From Flectobacillus sp. BAB-3569 (lineage in GTDB: Bacteria; Bacteroidota; Bacteroidia; Cytophagales; Spirosomataceae), in contig NZ_NJFZ01000003.1 of the NCBI RefSeq assembly GCF_002270355.1, positions 62,001 through 126,000 of the forward strand: DNA of 64,000 nt, read 5' to 3'. Position numbers and translations under genes: made by a program. Under the pieces are notes generated by a model, which saw nothing but the letters and a program-made list of their open reading frames with translations, did no database searches and was not told the origin of the DNA. How positions within the stretch are numbered: position 1 is the first letter of the stretch; every line of letters begins with the position of its first letter. Shown in pieces: positions 38,606 through 47,507 of this stretch.

Positions 38606-38896
38606 ATGAATAGTCCAACAATAATTCCAATTACGATTACTGAAATTGCTCAACAAGAAATTCTAAAAGCACTTACCATCAAAGGAATTCCTGAGGATTA
38701 TTACTTGAGAGTAGGTTTAAGAGGAAGCGCCTGTAGTGCAAGTTATCTGATTGGATTTGATAAAAAAGAGGATCACGATGAGTTATACGAAATAGATGGT
38801 ATTCAACTCATTATCAACAAACATCATCTTATGTACTTAATCGGCGTAGAGCTTGATTTTGAGGAGGATGGAAATGGATTTACGTTTAATAAATAA
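38606..38896 (+). CDS. IscA/HesB-like protein lacking the C-terminal CGC motif
   Basis: This 96-aa A-type Fe-S carrier homolog contains LRVGLRGSACSASYLIGFD, so the first of the three usual cysteines is present. The protein ends GFTFNK, about 12 residues before the place where the CxC(G)S motif normally lies. No nearby frame restores that motif, so the loss appears real. Without it, standard cluster or iron binding is doubtful. Ppx/GppA follows 31 bp later, suggesting co-transcription. Confidence 0.8.
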   Translation: MNSPTIIPITITEIAQQEILKALTIKGIPEDYYLRVGLRGSACSASYLIGFDKKEDHDELYEIDGIQLIINKHHLMYLIGVELDFEEDGNGFTFNK

Positions 38897-38927
38897 GCAA
38901 AAAGCTACTGCATAGAAAGAAGAAAGC

Positions 38928-39821
38928 ATGAAAATTGCAGCGATTGACATAGGCTCTAATGCCGCCCGAATGCAAATCTCGAAGGTATTAGAGAATGACG
39001 GAAAAATTAGTTTTAAGAAGGTAGAATATGTTCGTTTTGCGCTTCGTCTTGGACATGATGTATTTAATGAAGGCGAAATTAGCCCCGAATCTGAGGTGCG
39101 TATTTTCAAATTATTGAATGCCTACAAGTTATTAATGGACTTGCACGAAGTAAAAGATTACATGATTTGTGCTACTTCTGCCATGCGTGAAGCTGGAAAT
39201 GCTGAGGCTATTATCACGCGTATCCATAAAATTTTGGATATGAAAATTAATATCATCGATGGTTCGAAAGAAGCTGAATTGATTAATGATGTGGTGGTTC
39301 AGGCATTGGATGATAGCAATTATTTGCATATCGATGTAGGTGGTGGCTCTACAGAGTTGAATATCTATATGAATCGTCAGAAAGTAGCGTCTCGTTCATT
39401 CAAAATTGGCTCTGTACGCTTACTTGAGCACAAAGAGCGTGAAGGTGATTGGGAAAAAATGCGTAAGTGGATTGAAATGCACGTTGACCCTACCGAATCA
39501 CAAGTTACAGCTGTGGGTACTGGCGGAAATATTAACAAGTTATTCAATATCTCTTCAAATCATGATTCTGAAACATCTATGAGTTTGAAAGAATTGACTA
39601 AGATAAAAGAATACGTATCTGGCTTTACGTATGAAGAGCGTATCAATAAACTTCGATTAAATGCTGACCGTGCCGATGTAATTGTGCCAGCTGCCGAAAT
39701 TTATCTGAATGCCATGAAATGGGCTGGGGCTAAAAGCATAATCGTTCCAGATTTAGGCCTCAAAGATGGAATTATCCAGATGGTCTACGAAAAAATCCAG
39801 AATAGAAAGAGAGACAAATAA
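38928..39821 (+). CDS. Ppx/GppA family phosphatase
   Basis: This 297-aa actin-fold phosphatase is related to exopolyphosphatase and pppGpp phosphatase. The N-terminal phosphate loop AAIDIGSNAARMQIS, ATSAMREAGN, the second loop HIDVGGGSTELNIY and the adenosine-like VGTGGNINKL are intact. It lacks the HD domain of longer Ppx/GppA proteins. Substrate, polyP or (p)ppGpp, cannot be told from sequence. Confidence 0.9.
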   Translation: MKIAAIDIGSNAARMQISKVLENDGKISFKKVEYVRFALRLGHDVFNEGEISPESEVRIFKLLNAYKLLMDLHEVKDYMICATSAMREAGNAEAIITRIHKILDMKINIIDGSKEAELINDVVVQALDDSNYLHIDVGGGSTELNIYMNRQKVASRSFKIGSVRLLEHKEREGDWEKMRKWIEMHVDPTESQVTAVGTGGNINKLFNISSNHDSETSMSLKELTKIKEYVSGFTYEERINKLRLNADRADVIVPAAEIYLNAMKWAGAKSIIVPDLGLKDGIIQMVYEKIQNRKRDK

Positions 39822-39826
39822 GAGAG

Positions 39827-39892
39827 TTGTGAGTTATGAATTGTGAATTGTGAATCACTCACAATTCACAATTCACAATTCATAACTCACAA
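39827..39892. terminator. Convergent inverted repeat, ppx / aldose epimerase
   Basis: TTGTGAGTTATGAATTGTG and onward (39827-39854) is perfectly complementary to 39865-39892, a stem of about 28 bp. Confidence 0.85.
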
Positions 39893-39896
39893 TTAT

Positions 39897-40838
39897 TTAA
39901 AACACCGTTACTCCACATTCAACCGTGTAAGATTCTCCTGCACTGATGATCAACAAATTTTCTTTTGAGTTAAGTGCGTTGGTTGGGGCTGTCATTGGCT
40001 CTATCGCAATGCGGTCGCCTGTTGGTGGTGTGTATACGACGCTATAGTTAAATTGTTGTTCTCCTGCTTGTTGCCATACTTTTATCGACAAATCTTGTTT
40101 GTTAGATTGAAGAACAACCTCTACGATTTCTTGTTTTTCTACCGCAAAAACTGCATCTAAAACCTGCCCATCCAAATTAAAACCTTCGGCATAATGCTTA
40201 GGCGTTCTATCTACTGGACACATTTGGTCGTCGAGTAGGTATTGGTGTGTAGATGGGAAACTTACAGTCCAATCATTTTTGGTTTCGCCTTCAATACTAA
40301 AGTATGGATGCCAACCCAAGCTAACTGGGAGATTTCCTGTACCAATATTATTGATGGTATAACTGAGGGTTAACCCTTTTGCATTTAAAGTATGCTTGAT
40401 TAATAATTGAAATGGAAATGGATAACCTACATAACCGCCTTTATAAAGATATTCTAAGGTTAAAACAGCTTCAGTTTCTGATTCGGTAGTTTCATACACT
40501 TTGAAAGGAGAAGTGTACACAAATCCATGAAGCGCATTTTTCAAACCCACTTCATTGAGGGGCAATTGATAACTAGTACCTTCAAATTCATACCGACCAC
40601 TTTTTACCCGATTTCCCCAAGGAAACAAATGAGTAGAAGGATAGGATAATAAGCTAGAAAGTAGTTCTTCAGGGGTATTGCCACAGTTGATGATTTTGTG
40701 CAAACCAGTCTCTGTTTTTAAGACTAATTGATGAATAATGCCTCCTAATTCTGGTAAGATATGTACAGCTTCGTTGGTAGAAGGGTTTTGAAGAACATAT
40801 TCATTGAATAGTCCAAAGGTACTTTGGGTGATTTTCAT
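39897..40838 (-). CDS. Aldose 1-epimerase family protein
   Basis: This galactose-mutarotase-like protein interconverts sugar anomers; 313 aa from ATG 40838. Visible features are FPWGNRVKSGRYEFEGTSYQL, the catalytic His in NALHGFVYTSPF, LSLGWHPYFSIEG and the Glu near IAIEPMTAPTNALNS. An in-frame ATG at 40889 would add 17 residues with no support, so I prefer MKITQSTFGLFNEYVLQNPS. Confidence 0.9.
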   Translation of the reverse strand: MKITQSTFGLFNEYVLQNPSTNEAVHILPELGGIIHQLVLKTETGLHKIINCGNTPEELLSSLLSYPSTHLFPWGNRVKSGRYEFEGTSYQLPLNEVGLKNALHGFVYTSPFKVYETTESETEAVLTLEYLYKGGYVGYPFPFQLLIKHTLNAKGLTLSYTINNIGTGNLPVSLGWHPYFSIEGETKNDWTVSFPSTHQYLLDDQMCPVDRTPKHYAEGFNLDGQVLDAVFAVEKQEIVEVVLQSNKQDLSIKVWQQAGEQQFNYSVVYTPPTGDRIAIEPMTAPTNALNSKENLLIISAGESYTVECGVTVF

Positions 40839-40987
40839 GAGAGTTTTTGAAATAGTTAGTAAGCAGGGTTGATGGATTATATCCTTCAAGAATACTGTTC
40901 CTACTTTAAGGTAAGTAAAAAGGATGCTTTCTGGTCTAGGACAATACCAGAAAGCAAATTTAAGAGAGTCACTTTAAAGCACCAAAT

Positions 40988-42963
40988 CTATTGGAATTTC
41001 ATGCGCTGAATCCTAATAGCGTTCAAAATAGCCAACAACGCCACACCTACATCCGCAAAAACCGCTTCCCACATCGTGGCAAGTCCTCCTGCACCCAATA
41101 TAAGTACAAAGGCTTTTACCACAAAGGCCATCGTGATATTTTGCCATACAATACGTTTGGTTTCTTTTCCGATGATAATAGCAGTAGCTATTTTGGAAGG
41201 TTTATCATCTTGAATCACAATATCTGCGGTTTCGATAGTAGCATCGCTGCCCAAGCCACCCATCGCAATTCCTGCATCGCTTAGGGCAATTACGGGAGCA
41301 TCGTTTACACCATCTCCGACAAATGCCACCCTTTCATGCTGTGTCTTTATGGCTTTTACCTGATTGACTTTATCTTCTGGTAACAAGTCTCCAAATGCCT
41401 TCGAAATACCGATTTGTTGGGCAACATATTGTACCACTGTATTTTTGTCGCCACTCAACATGGTTGTTTTTACGCCCAACTTATGGAGTTGTTGTATTGC
41501 CATAGAAGCATCAGATTTGATGCTATCTGCAATAGTAATATAGCCTACAAACTGACCAGCATAGGCAATTGCGAGTACGGTATAAACTATTTGAGATGGG
41601 TCAATATCATAAGTAATTCCCTTTTTTTCTAATAATTTAAAATTGCCAATAAGAATTTCTTCCCCTTCTATTGTTGCGCTGAGACCGTACCCTGCAATTT
41701 CTTCTATATTTTGGATATCGATACTATAATCAATTGGGCCAACATATTCATGGATTGCTGTGGCTACAGGATGCGTACTTTTACTTTCCAAAGCATTTAC
41801 TATTTGTAAAAGTTGATTTTTATCAAAGTTATCTTTTATAATGACTTCCTGCACTTTGAAAACTCCTTCGGTGAGCGTGCCCGTTTTGTCCATTACAACA
41901 TGTTGAATAGTGGCTATTACATCCAAGAAATTACTTCCTTTAAACAAAATACCATTTTTGAGGCAGCCCCAATACCACCAAAATACCCTAGTGGAATAGA
42001 TATGACCAAAGCACAAGGACAAGAAATAACCAAGAAAATCAATGCTCGATATAGCCATTCTTGAAAATGATATTCAGACACCAATAGATAGGGTAGAAGC
42101 GTAATCGCTACTGCTAAACCAACTACAATTGGAGTATAAATATTAGCGAATTTTCTAATAAAAAGTTCTGTAGGCGCTTTTTGTTTGGTAGCATTTTGAA
42201 CTAAATCCAAAATTTTACTCAATTTACTATCCTGATATGCTGTAGTAACTTTTACCAAAGCAATCGAGTTTAGATTGAGCATTCCAGCCAATACGAGTTC
42301 ACCTTTTCTCTTGGTATCGGGTTTGCTTTCGCCCGTTAATGCAGAGGTGTTGAAAGTGGCAGTTTCAGAGATTAGCTCGCCATCTAGGGCTAATTTTTCG
42401 CCTGCTTTTAATTGGATGATTTCTCCTACTGAAACAGTAATGGCTTGTTTGACAATAGGCTGATTATCTACCAAAATGGTCACCGTGTCGGGACGCTGGT
42501 CGAGGAGGCTTTTGATGTTGGATTTAGCTCTTTTTACTGCTATAGACTGAAAACTTTCGCCAACAGCATAAAACAGCATTACTGCCACTCCTTCAGGGTA
42601 TTCGCCAATGCCAAAAGCACCGATTGTAGCAATACTCATCAAGAGAAATTCAGAGAAAATGTCTTTTTTTAACATACTTTCCCACGCTTCTTTAATAACT
42701 GGTAAGCCCACTGGAATATAGGCTACGAAGTATAAAGTCATACGTACCCAACCCGTAAACCAAGTTGGTTGAATCCAATGGTCAAGCACTAACCCAATGG
42801 CTAATAGAACGAAGGAAATAATGGCGGGTAGAAAAGAAACGTCTCCATCATGCGAGTGACCCGCATGGTCATGCTCATGCTCGTGATGTTGATGCTTATG
42901 TGTATCGTGTTCGTCGTCATGGCAACAGGTATGACTATGTGACGTATGTGTATGTTGAGTCAT
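40988..42963 (-). pseudogene. Heavy-metal translocating P1B-type ATPase, frameshifted
   Basis: This membrane metal exporter probably moves Zn/Cd/Co. The N-terminus is a His-rich tail (about residues 1-40, TQHTHTSHSHTCCHDDEHDT, then KHQHHEHEHDHAGHSHDGD) and no HMA fold is seen. The TGES actuator loop, the CPC in ISCPCALVIS, phosphorylation DKTGTLTEG and hinge GDGVNDAPVIALSDAGIAMG are present. The frame breaks in the T run at 41955-41959 (ASK|NGILFKGSNF restored by one base). The repaired length is 658 aa. Neighbours do not identify a regulator. Confidence 0.92.
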
Positions 42964-43345
42964 GAGATTTAGAATTTATAGAAACAGAAAAATGCAATAA
43001 CGATGCAGCTAAATGCATTGATTTTGAGCATTATAAAAGCAAACGTTATGCACAAATGTAGACCTAAAACTCATGCAACAGGGAATCAAAAAGGAAGAAT
43101 ATTTTGAGTAAATTCAAAATTTAGCAATGAAAAAACTTTTCTTATTTTGAATTTTAAAAGTATGCTTATGATCTACCTGTACATCAAAAAAGCGGTCGGA
43201 AAATATTTTTCGACCGCTTTTTTGATGCTATTATGTTATGTCTGACTTGGTTTAAGTTGCAAAGCATTAAGTCTCTACGGCTAGAATACAAGGTTTAAAG
43301 AATCACTCATGCACTCAATCAAAAATCACTCAATTATGGGGAAAT
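42964..43345. other. Intergenic region carrying 3'-end module 4
   Basis: The left part (42964-43180) shows nothing recognised. The right part holds the hairpin and CACTCA module downstream of the caspase gene. Confidence 0.6.
43182..43335 (-). repeat. 3'-end module 4, downstream of the caspase gene
   Basis: The hairpin CATCAAAAAAGCGGTCGG / CGACCGCTTTTTTGATG (43182-43224) is followed by CTGACTTGGTTTAAG, GTCTCTACGGCTAGAATA and AATCACTCATGCACTCAATC. The CTGACTTGG and TCTCTACGGCTAGAATA words recur inverted at 31730-31772. Confidence 0.75.
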
Positions 43346-44302
43346 CTAAAAAATAAACTCATCAGCAATGGATACCTCCTTGAAAAATTGAGGATTTTGT
43401 TCCATTTGCGTTTCTCTTTTTACCTGAATACCTGTCAAGTCAAAAACTCTTTCAAGGCGTTCTCCTGATTTTAGAAATTTCAATAATTGTGTCGTGTAAA
43501 CCCCATTGCGACCGTATCCATTTTTAGCTTTGTTTCCCCAGTCGGTTGCCATAGCGAGATATACGTTACCCGCATTAAATCTGTTGAGTTGAATAGGGCT
43601 AAAGACATTGGCATCCTTCCACGCTCTTTCGGTTTCAATATTGGCTCTAGCTTGAATCTGAAATGGGTCATTTCTACAGGCGTCTAATACGATTAGATTA
43701 TGTTTGGCGCCACCTGTTTTTAGTCTTCTAAACAAAAAATCAATATTGTAAGCAAAATCATCTAAATCTTCAGGGCGCTTAAGTTGTGCATCTACAGGAA
43801 TAATATATTTTTTGCCAGCAATTTCCATTCCGTGACCTGCGTAGAAAAAAGTGGCCATTTCAGCGCCAGTAATTTTTTCTTGAAAAACTTTAATAGCTTG
43901 TTTGACATTTTGCAAATTTGCGTCAACCAAAATCTTTACCTCAAAACCCAAAGCTGTCAATGCTTTACCCAAATCCTGAACATCATTTTTAGGGTTTTCT
44001 CCCAAACTACCGCCATAATTGTAGGTGCCATTTCCAATCAATAAAGCAATACGTCGTCCTTTAGTAGGCATAGGCGTGTTGGTAAGATAGGAATTAGAAC
44101 TCATCACTTGGTTTGTTACAACAGGCAGTGGCGTTACTGGCATCGCGCTTGCAGGTGTAGTTTGTTTATTGCTAGTGGTTTTTTTGGTAATATTAACTGC
44201 ATGAACAGGACTAATGCCCTGAATCGAGATATTTTGTGCCTCTGAGTCATATTTTCCTAGCATGAGCAGGAATAAAACTTGTAAACAAATCAGTATTCTC
44301 AT
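43346..44302 (-). CDS. Secreted caspase-like protease (peptidase C14 family)
   Basis: This 318-aa protein has a signal peptide (MRILICLQVLFLLMLGKYDSEA) and a Thr/Pro-rich linker. A caspase-fold domain follows: RRIALLIGNGTYNYG, catalytic His in FFYAGHGMEI (about residue 155) and Cys in VLDACRNDPF (about 205). Both catalytic residues are present. The predicted export separates it from cytosolic caspase defence proteins. The next gene upstream on the same strand is a formylglycine-enzyme-like protein, 153 bp away. Confidence 0.88.
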   Translation of the reverse strand: MRILICLQVLFLLMLGKYDSEAQNISIQGISPVHAVNITKKTTSNKQTTPASAMPVTPLPVVTNQVMSSNSYLTNTPMPTKGRRIALLIGNGTYNYGGSLGENPKNDVQDLGKALTALGFEVKILVDANLQNVKQAIKVFQEKITGAEMATFFYAGHGMEIAGKKYIIPVDAQLKRPEDLDDFAYNIDFLFRRLKTGGAKHNLIVLDACRNDPFQIQARANIETERAWKDANVFSPIQLNRFNAGNVYLAMATDWGNKAKNGYGRNGVYTTQLLKFLKSGERLERVFDLTGIQVKRETQMEQNPQFFKEVSIADEFIF

Positions 44303-44455
44303 GAGATAAGGATGATTTAGAATAATGCTAAAAATAAACTGGAAGTAAGGTAATGTTTAATAGGCGACGACATCAAAATGAGTAAATATAGCTCACATCT
44401 GTTATCAGATAAATACGGTATCCTATTTCTGTTTTCCTATGGCTGATAGGTAAAT

Positions 44456-45613
44456 TTAGTGTTCGGTATAACAAATACGAAATCCAATAAAACATGACCT
44501 AAAATCGGGTGTATGATAGTCGCGGCTTGAGGTCAATGTTTCTTTGGGTGACGACTCCCAACTTCCTCCTCTCACTATTTTACTATGTCCTTTTGCTGGT
44601 CCCAGAGGGTTGTCTTTTTGGTTCTGATTGTAGTAATTTGTCAAATACCAATCTGAGCACCATTCTGCTACATTGCCTGTGAGGTCATGTACTCCCAAAT
44701 CATTAGGCGTATAAGAACCAACAGGTGCGGTAAATACAAATCCATCTTGGTAACCCCAAAAAATCCTATCGCTACTTTTTGTCCATTTCAATACTGATGC
44801 AGTGTTTTCGTCTGCAAGGTTGCTCACTCGGATATTAAAGGGCTGATAATTTCCCCAGCTAAATTTTGTGTGTTTATCGGCGTTTCCTGCCACATATTCC
44901 CACTCAGCTTCGGTTGGTAGTCGGTATGTTTTTCCAGTAGCATTCTTCAGCCAATTACAATATGCTTGAGCATCGTTCCAGCTTACATGTACTACTGGGT
45001 GATTGTCTTCCATGTCAGACCGAGGACTTCCTGATGGGTCAAATCTCCAATTGACGCCTTTTTTGGTTTCCCATCTTTCACCATTAAATATGTAGCTACC
45101 GCCCTTTTTTTCAGCATCGGTTTTATAACCAGTCGCATTTACAAATGCGCGAAAGTCGCTAACGGTTACTTCAAATTTGCTAATATAAAAGTTGTTGATT
45201 TTTACGTACCGAATAGGTTTCTCATCTTCTTTACCTTGAAGATTACCCATGGGAAATAAGCCTCCTTTGACTAGCAACATGGAGGTATTGATACTTTGAG
45301 GAAGGTTGGTACCGTAGACCCTTACTTTTAATTGACCCGAAAGGTTTTCTAGGTGAGTAAGTGGTAGCCAAACAATACGTTTGCCTTTACCTGTTTCTAC
45401 AACTCCGAGATCGCCATTACATGCATGCAATGGTACACTTTTCCATAGGGAGTTATTGATACTGTACTGGAGAGATATATTTTGTGCCCCACCATCTACA
45501 AGATCATAATCTACAACTACTTGGTCATTATCGATCTTATAATCAACATGTTGGATACTTTGGGCACTGGCATACATCGAACCAAACAGTAATAAGGCTG
45601 TAATAAGTTTCAT
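44456..45613 (-). CDS. Secreted SUMF1/formylglycine-generating-enzyme-like protein
   Basis: This 385-aa protein has a signal peptide MKLITALLLFGSMYASAQ and an N-terminal beta domain (about 20-115). An FGE-sulfatase domain follows: GGLFPMGNLQGKEDEKP, FYISKFEVTVSDFRAFV, HPVVHVSWNDAQAYCNWL, YRLPTEAEWEYVA, DLTGNVAEWCSDWY and KIVRGGSWESSP. GldK/PorN-like T9SS proteins share this fold, so a T9SS link is possible, but the length and N-terminus differ. The true FGE cysteines are not clearly present. Confidence 0.85.
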   Translation of the reverse strand: MKLITALLLFGSMYASAQSIQHVDYKIDNDQVVVDYDLVDGGAQNISLQYSINNSLWKSVPLHACNGDLGVVETGKGKRIVWLPLTHLENLSGQLKVRVYGTNLPQSINTSMLLVKGGLFPMGNLQGKEDEKPIRYVKINNFYISKFEVTVSDFRAFVNATGYKTDAEKKGGSYIFNGERWETKKGVNWRFDPSGSPRSDMEDNHPVVHVSWNDAQAYCNWLKNATGKTYRLPTEAEWEYVAGNADKHTKFSWGNYQPFNIRVSNLADENTASVLKWTKSSDRIFWGYQDGFVFTAPVGSYTPNDLGVHDLTGNVAEWCSDWYLTNYYNQNQKDNPLGPAKGHSKIVRGGSWESSPKETLTSSRDYHTPDFRSCFIGFRICYTEH

Positions 45614-46201
45614 GTATTAAAGTTAGATGCTACAAGTGTGGTTAAAGCTATTTTAATCAATATGGAAAGGCGCTATGTGCCTAAATACATCACTTTTGTG
45701 TCAAAATAGAGTAGCAGAGGAGTTAATAAGCTCGGATTTACTGTCATAAAAATTAATGGTTAAACTACTTTTAAATAGGAAGTCAATTTCGATAGCATTG
45801 TTATCCTTTAGGCTGTAAGCAGTGGGTATTAGGCAAAAAATGTATTCATGCTTTTCTTAGAAATACTTTTGCGTGCATATTGCTTCGTGCGGGTTACCTA
45901 ACTGACTTAGTTTTGAAAAATCTGACTTTTTTGAAGCTAACACAGCTTTTTATTAAGAATATATTATTAAGTAATCGTGCAAAATAAGATTTAAGTTTTG
46001 TGTTTTAGGGACAAGGCAACAGGCACAAGGCAAAGAGTGTTAAAATATTTTTAACGACCACGGACATGCATTTTTGCCATAGCCCATCGCCAAAAGCCGA
46101 TACCTGAAAGCTTAAAGCACAATCTTAAACTTTATTTTGCCTACTAACTTAATAACGTCTCACTACTTAAATAAAATTAGGGTAGATTATGTGGCGGAAA
46201 T
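45614..46201. other. Repeat-rich intergenic region
   Basis: It holds an AGGC-rich arm (45809-45840) and the second copy of the long repeat (45999-46152). No gene is seen. Confidence 0.6.
45999..46152 (+). repeat. Long dispersed repeat, copy 2
   Basis: It is very similar to 27482-27632 in the same orientation. It ends TTTATTTTGCCTACTAACTT just 50 bp from the 3' end of the TIGR02757 gene. Confidence 0.8.
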
Positions 46202-46972
46202 CTACATTTCTTTTTCTACGCCTAGTCCAAACAAAGCAAAATCGTACTTGACAGGGTCATTTTTGTCGAGCATTCTTAAGTTTTCGGTAAGCTCTAATGC
46301 CGTCAGCCAATCTGTACTTTGGCGCTGTATCAAGCCTAATTTTCGTGCCACGCGGTCGACATGCACATCGCATGGACAGATAAGTTGGGCAGGTTGGATA
46401 CGATTCCAAATACCAAAGTCAACACCATTATCATCTTGGCGAACCATCCATCTCAAAAACATATTAATTCTTTTACAAGTAGATTTTCGTAATGGCGTTG
46501 CAATGTGTTTCTGGGTTCTTTGCGGATAGTCTTCCAAACTAAAAAATAGCTGATGAAAGCCAATCAGTGCATTTTCTGTTGTTTGGTCATTCTCGTGCAA
46601 AAATCGTGCAAAAGCATCTTCAAGAGAGTCATATTTTGCATAATATTCTTTAAACCATTCGATAAAATAGAGAGTGTCGGTAGAATTGAAGGTTCGATGC
46701 TTGAAATTGAGGAAACGTTTTAGGTCAGAAGATTGATGTTGGGTGATAAATTGATGTGGTGCTCCGTCCATCAAAGTAATCAGTTCATTACATTTATTGA
46801 TGATGGTTTTTCGTTGTCCCCAAGCAAGAATGGAGGCCCAAAATCCCATAATTTCAATATCTTGTTTTAGACTAAAAGCGTGAGGAATACAGATAGGATC
46901 GTTGGGTATAAAATTGGGTTGGTTAAACTCTTGGAATTTTTCTTCCAAGAGTTCTATCACAAATGAGTTCAT
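46202..46972 (-). CDS. TIGR02757 family protein
   Basis: This 256-aa conserved protein of the TIGR02757 (DUF2400) family is common in Bacteroidota. Characteristic parts are DPICIPHAFSLKQDIEIMGF, LAWGQRKTIINKCNELI, RKSTCKRINMFLRWMVRQDD, GVDFGIWNRI, LICPCDVHVDRVARKLGL and DPVKYDFALFGLGV. The fold resembles helical DNA glycosylases of the HhH-GPD type, but the activity is not established. The gene is bracketed by inverted copies of the long dispersed repeat. Confidence 0.92.
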   Translation of the reverse strand: MNSFVIELLEEKFQEFNQPNFIPNDPICIPHAFSLKQDIEIMGFWASILAWGQRKTIINKCNELITLMDGAPHQFITQHQSSDLKRFLNFKHRTFNSTDTLYFIEWFKEYYAKYDSLEDAFARFLHENDQTTENALIGFHQLFFSLEDYPQRTQKHIATPLRKSTCKRINMFLRWMVRQDDNGVDFGIWNRIQPAQLICPCDVHVDRVARKLGLIQRQSTDWLTALELTENLRMLDKNDPVKYDFALFGLGVEKEM

Positions 46973-46988
46973 TCTGAGGAAATAGTAA

Positions 46989-47149
46989 TTAAGTTAGTGG
47001 GCAAAATAGAATTTAAGATTGTTCTTTGGGCTTTCAGTTATCAGCTTTCAGCTTTCGGCGGAGGGCTTAGTAAAACTTAGTAAAAAGTATGGATGTGGTT
47101 ATTAAAAACCATTTTACACTCTTTGCCTTGTGCCTGTTGCCTAAACACA
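46989..47149 (-). repeat. Long dispersed repeat, copy 3 (inverted)
   Basis: TTAAGTTAGTGGGCAAAATA begins 17 bp upstream of the TIGR02757 start codon. TTTGCCTTGTGCCTGTTGCC lies near its far end. It is inverted relative to copies 1 and 2. Confidence 0.8.
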
Positions 47150-47177
47150 TACCTCAAATCTAATTCTGCACGATTAC

Positions 47178-47275
47178 TTAAGTTAGTAGGCAAAATAAAA
47201 TTCAGCTTTGGGGCTTAATGCCTAAAGCTTACAGCCTATAGCGTATTAATGCAATTTTGTTTTACATTAATACTT
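47178..47275 (+). repeat. 85-bp module shared with 9879-9970
   Basis: It has the same order of blocks as the tdk leader copy, ending in a TATTAATG ... CATTAATA hairpin. Confidence 0.7.
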
Positions 47276-47284
47276 AAGCGCTTG

Positions 47285-47455
47285 CTATTTTTTGATTTTT
47301 GATGCTATAAAAGCAATGAATTTTGATGGGATGGAGAAAATCCAAACCAGTACAGTATATAAAAAAGCAAAAGTAGCAATAGCTGGGAAAGCTAATGTAT
47401 AGAGGATATTAAAAATGATTCCTCCAGTTGTCAGTGGTCTTTTTTGTCTTGGCAT
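47285..47455 (-). CDS. Small membrane protein (56 aa), hypothetical
   Basis: This short ORF reads MPRQKRPLTTGGIIFNILYT, then LAFPAIATFAFLYTVLVWIF and a basic tail. It has one or two membrane helices, a basic N-terminus and a Lys-rich end, the usual look of a real small membrane protein. It lies 52 bp after the LysM gene on the same strand and may be its operon partner. No family is recognised. Confidence 0.6.
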   Translation of the reverse strand: MPRQKRPLTTGGIIFNILYTLAFPAIATFAFLYTVLVWIFSIPSKFIAFIASKIKK

Positions 47456-47507
47456 AATATAAAAACAAACAAGGGATAGTTACTTCCGTAAATATCCCTT
47501 GCTCGAA

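Larger units (their letters stand above)
46973..47284. other. Intergenic region with two adjacent repeats
   Basis: It holds the inverted third copy of the long repeat (46989-47149) followed directly by the 85-bp module (47178-47275). Confidence 0.65.

Noticed and set aside
22509-43335. Evenly built hairpin modules as a CRISPR or retron
   Set aside because: The copies are many kilobases apart, lack spacers, reverse transcriptase and msr/msd structure; terminator-like repeats explain them.
46137-46529. Plus-strand ORF across the 3' part of the TIGR02757 gene
   Set aside because: It is antisense to a conserved gene and partly within a repeat; no family resemblance.
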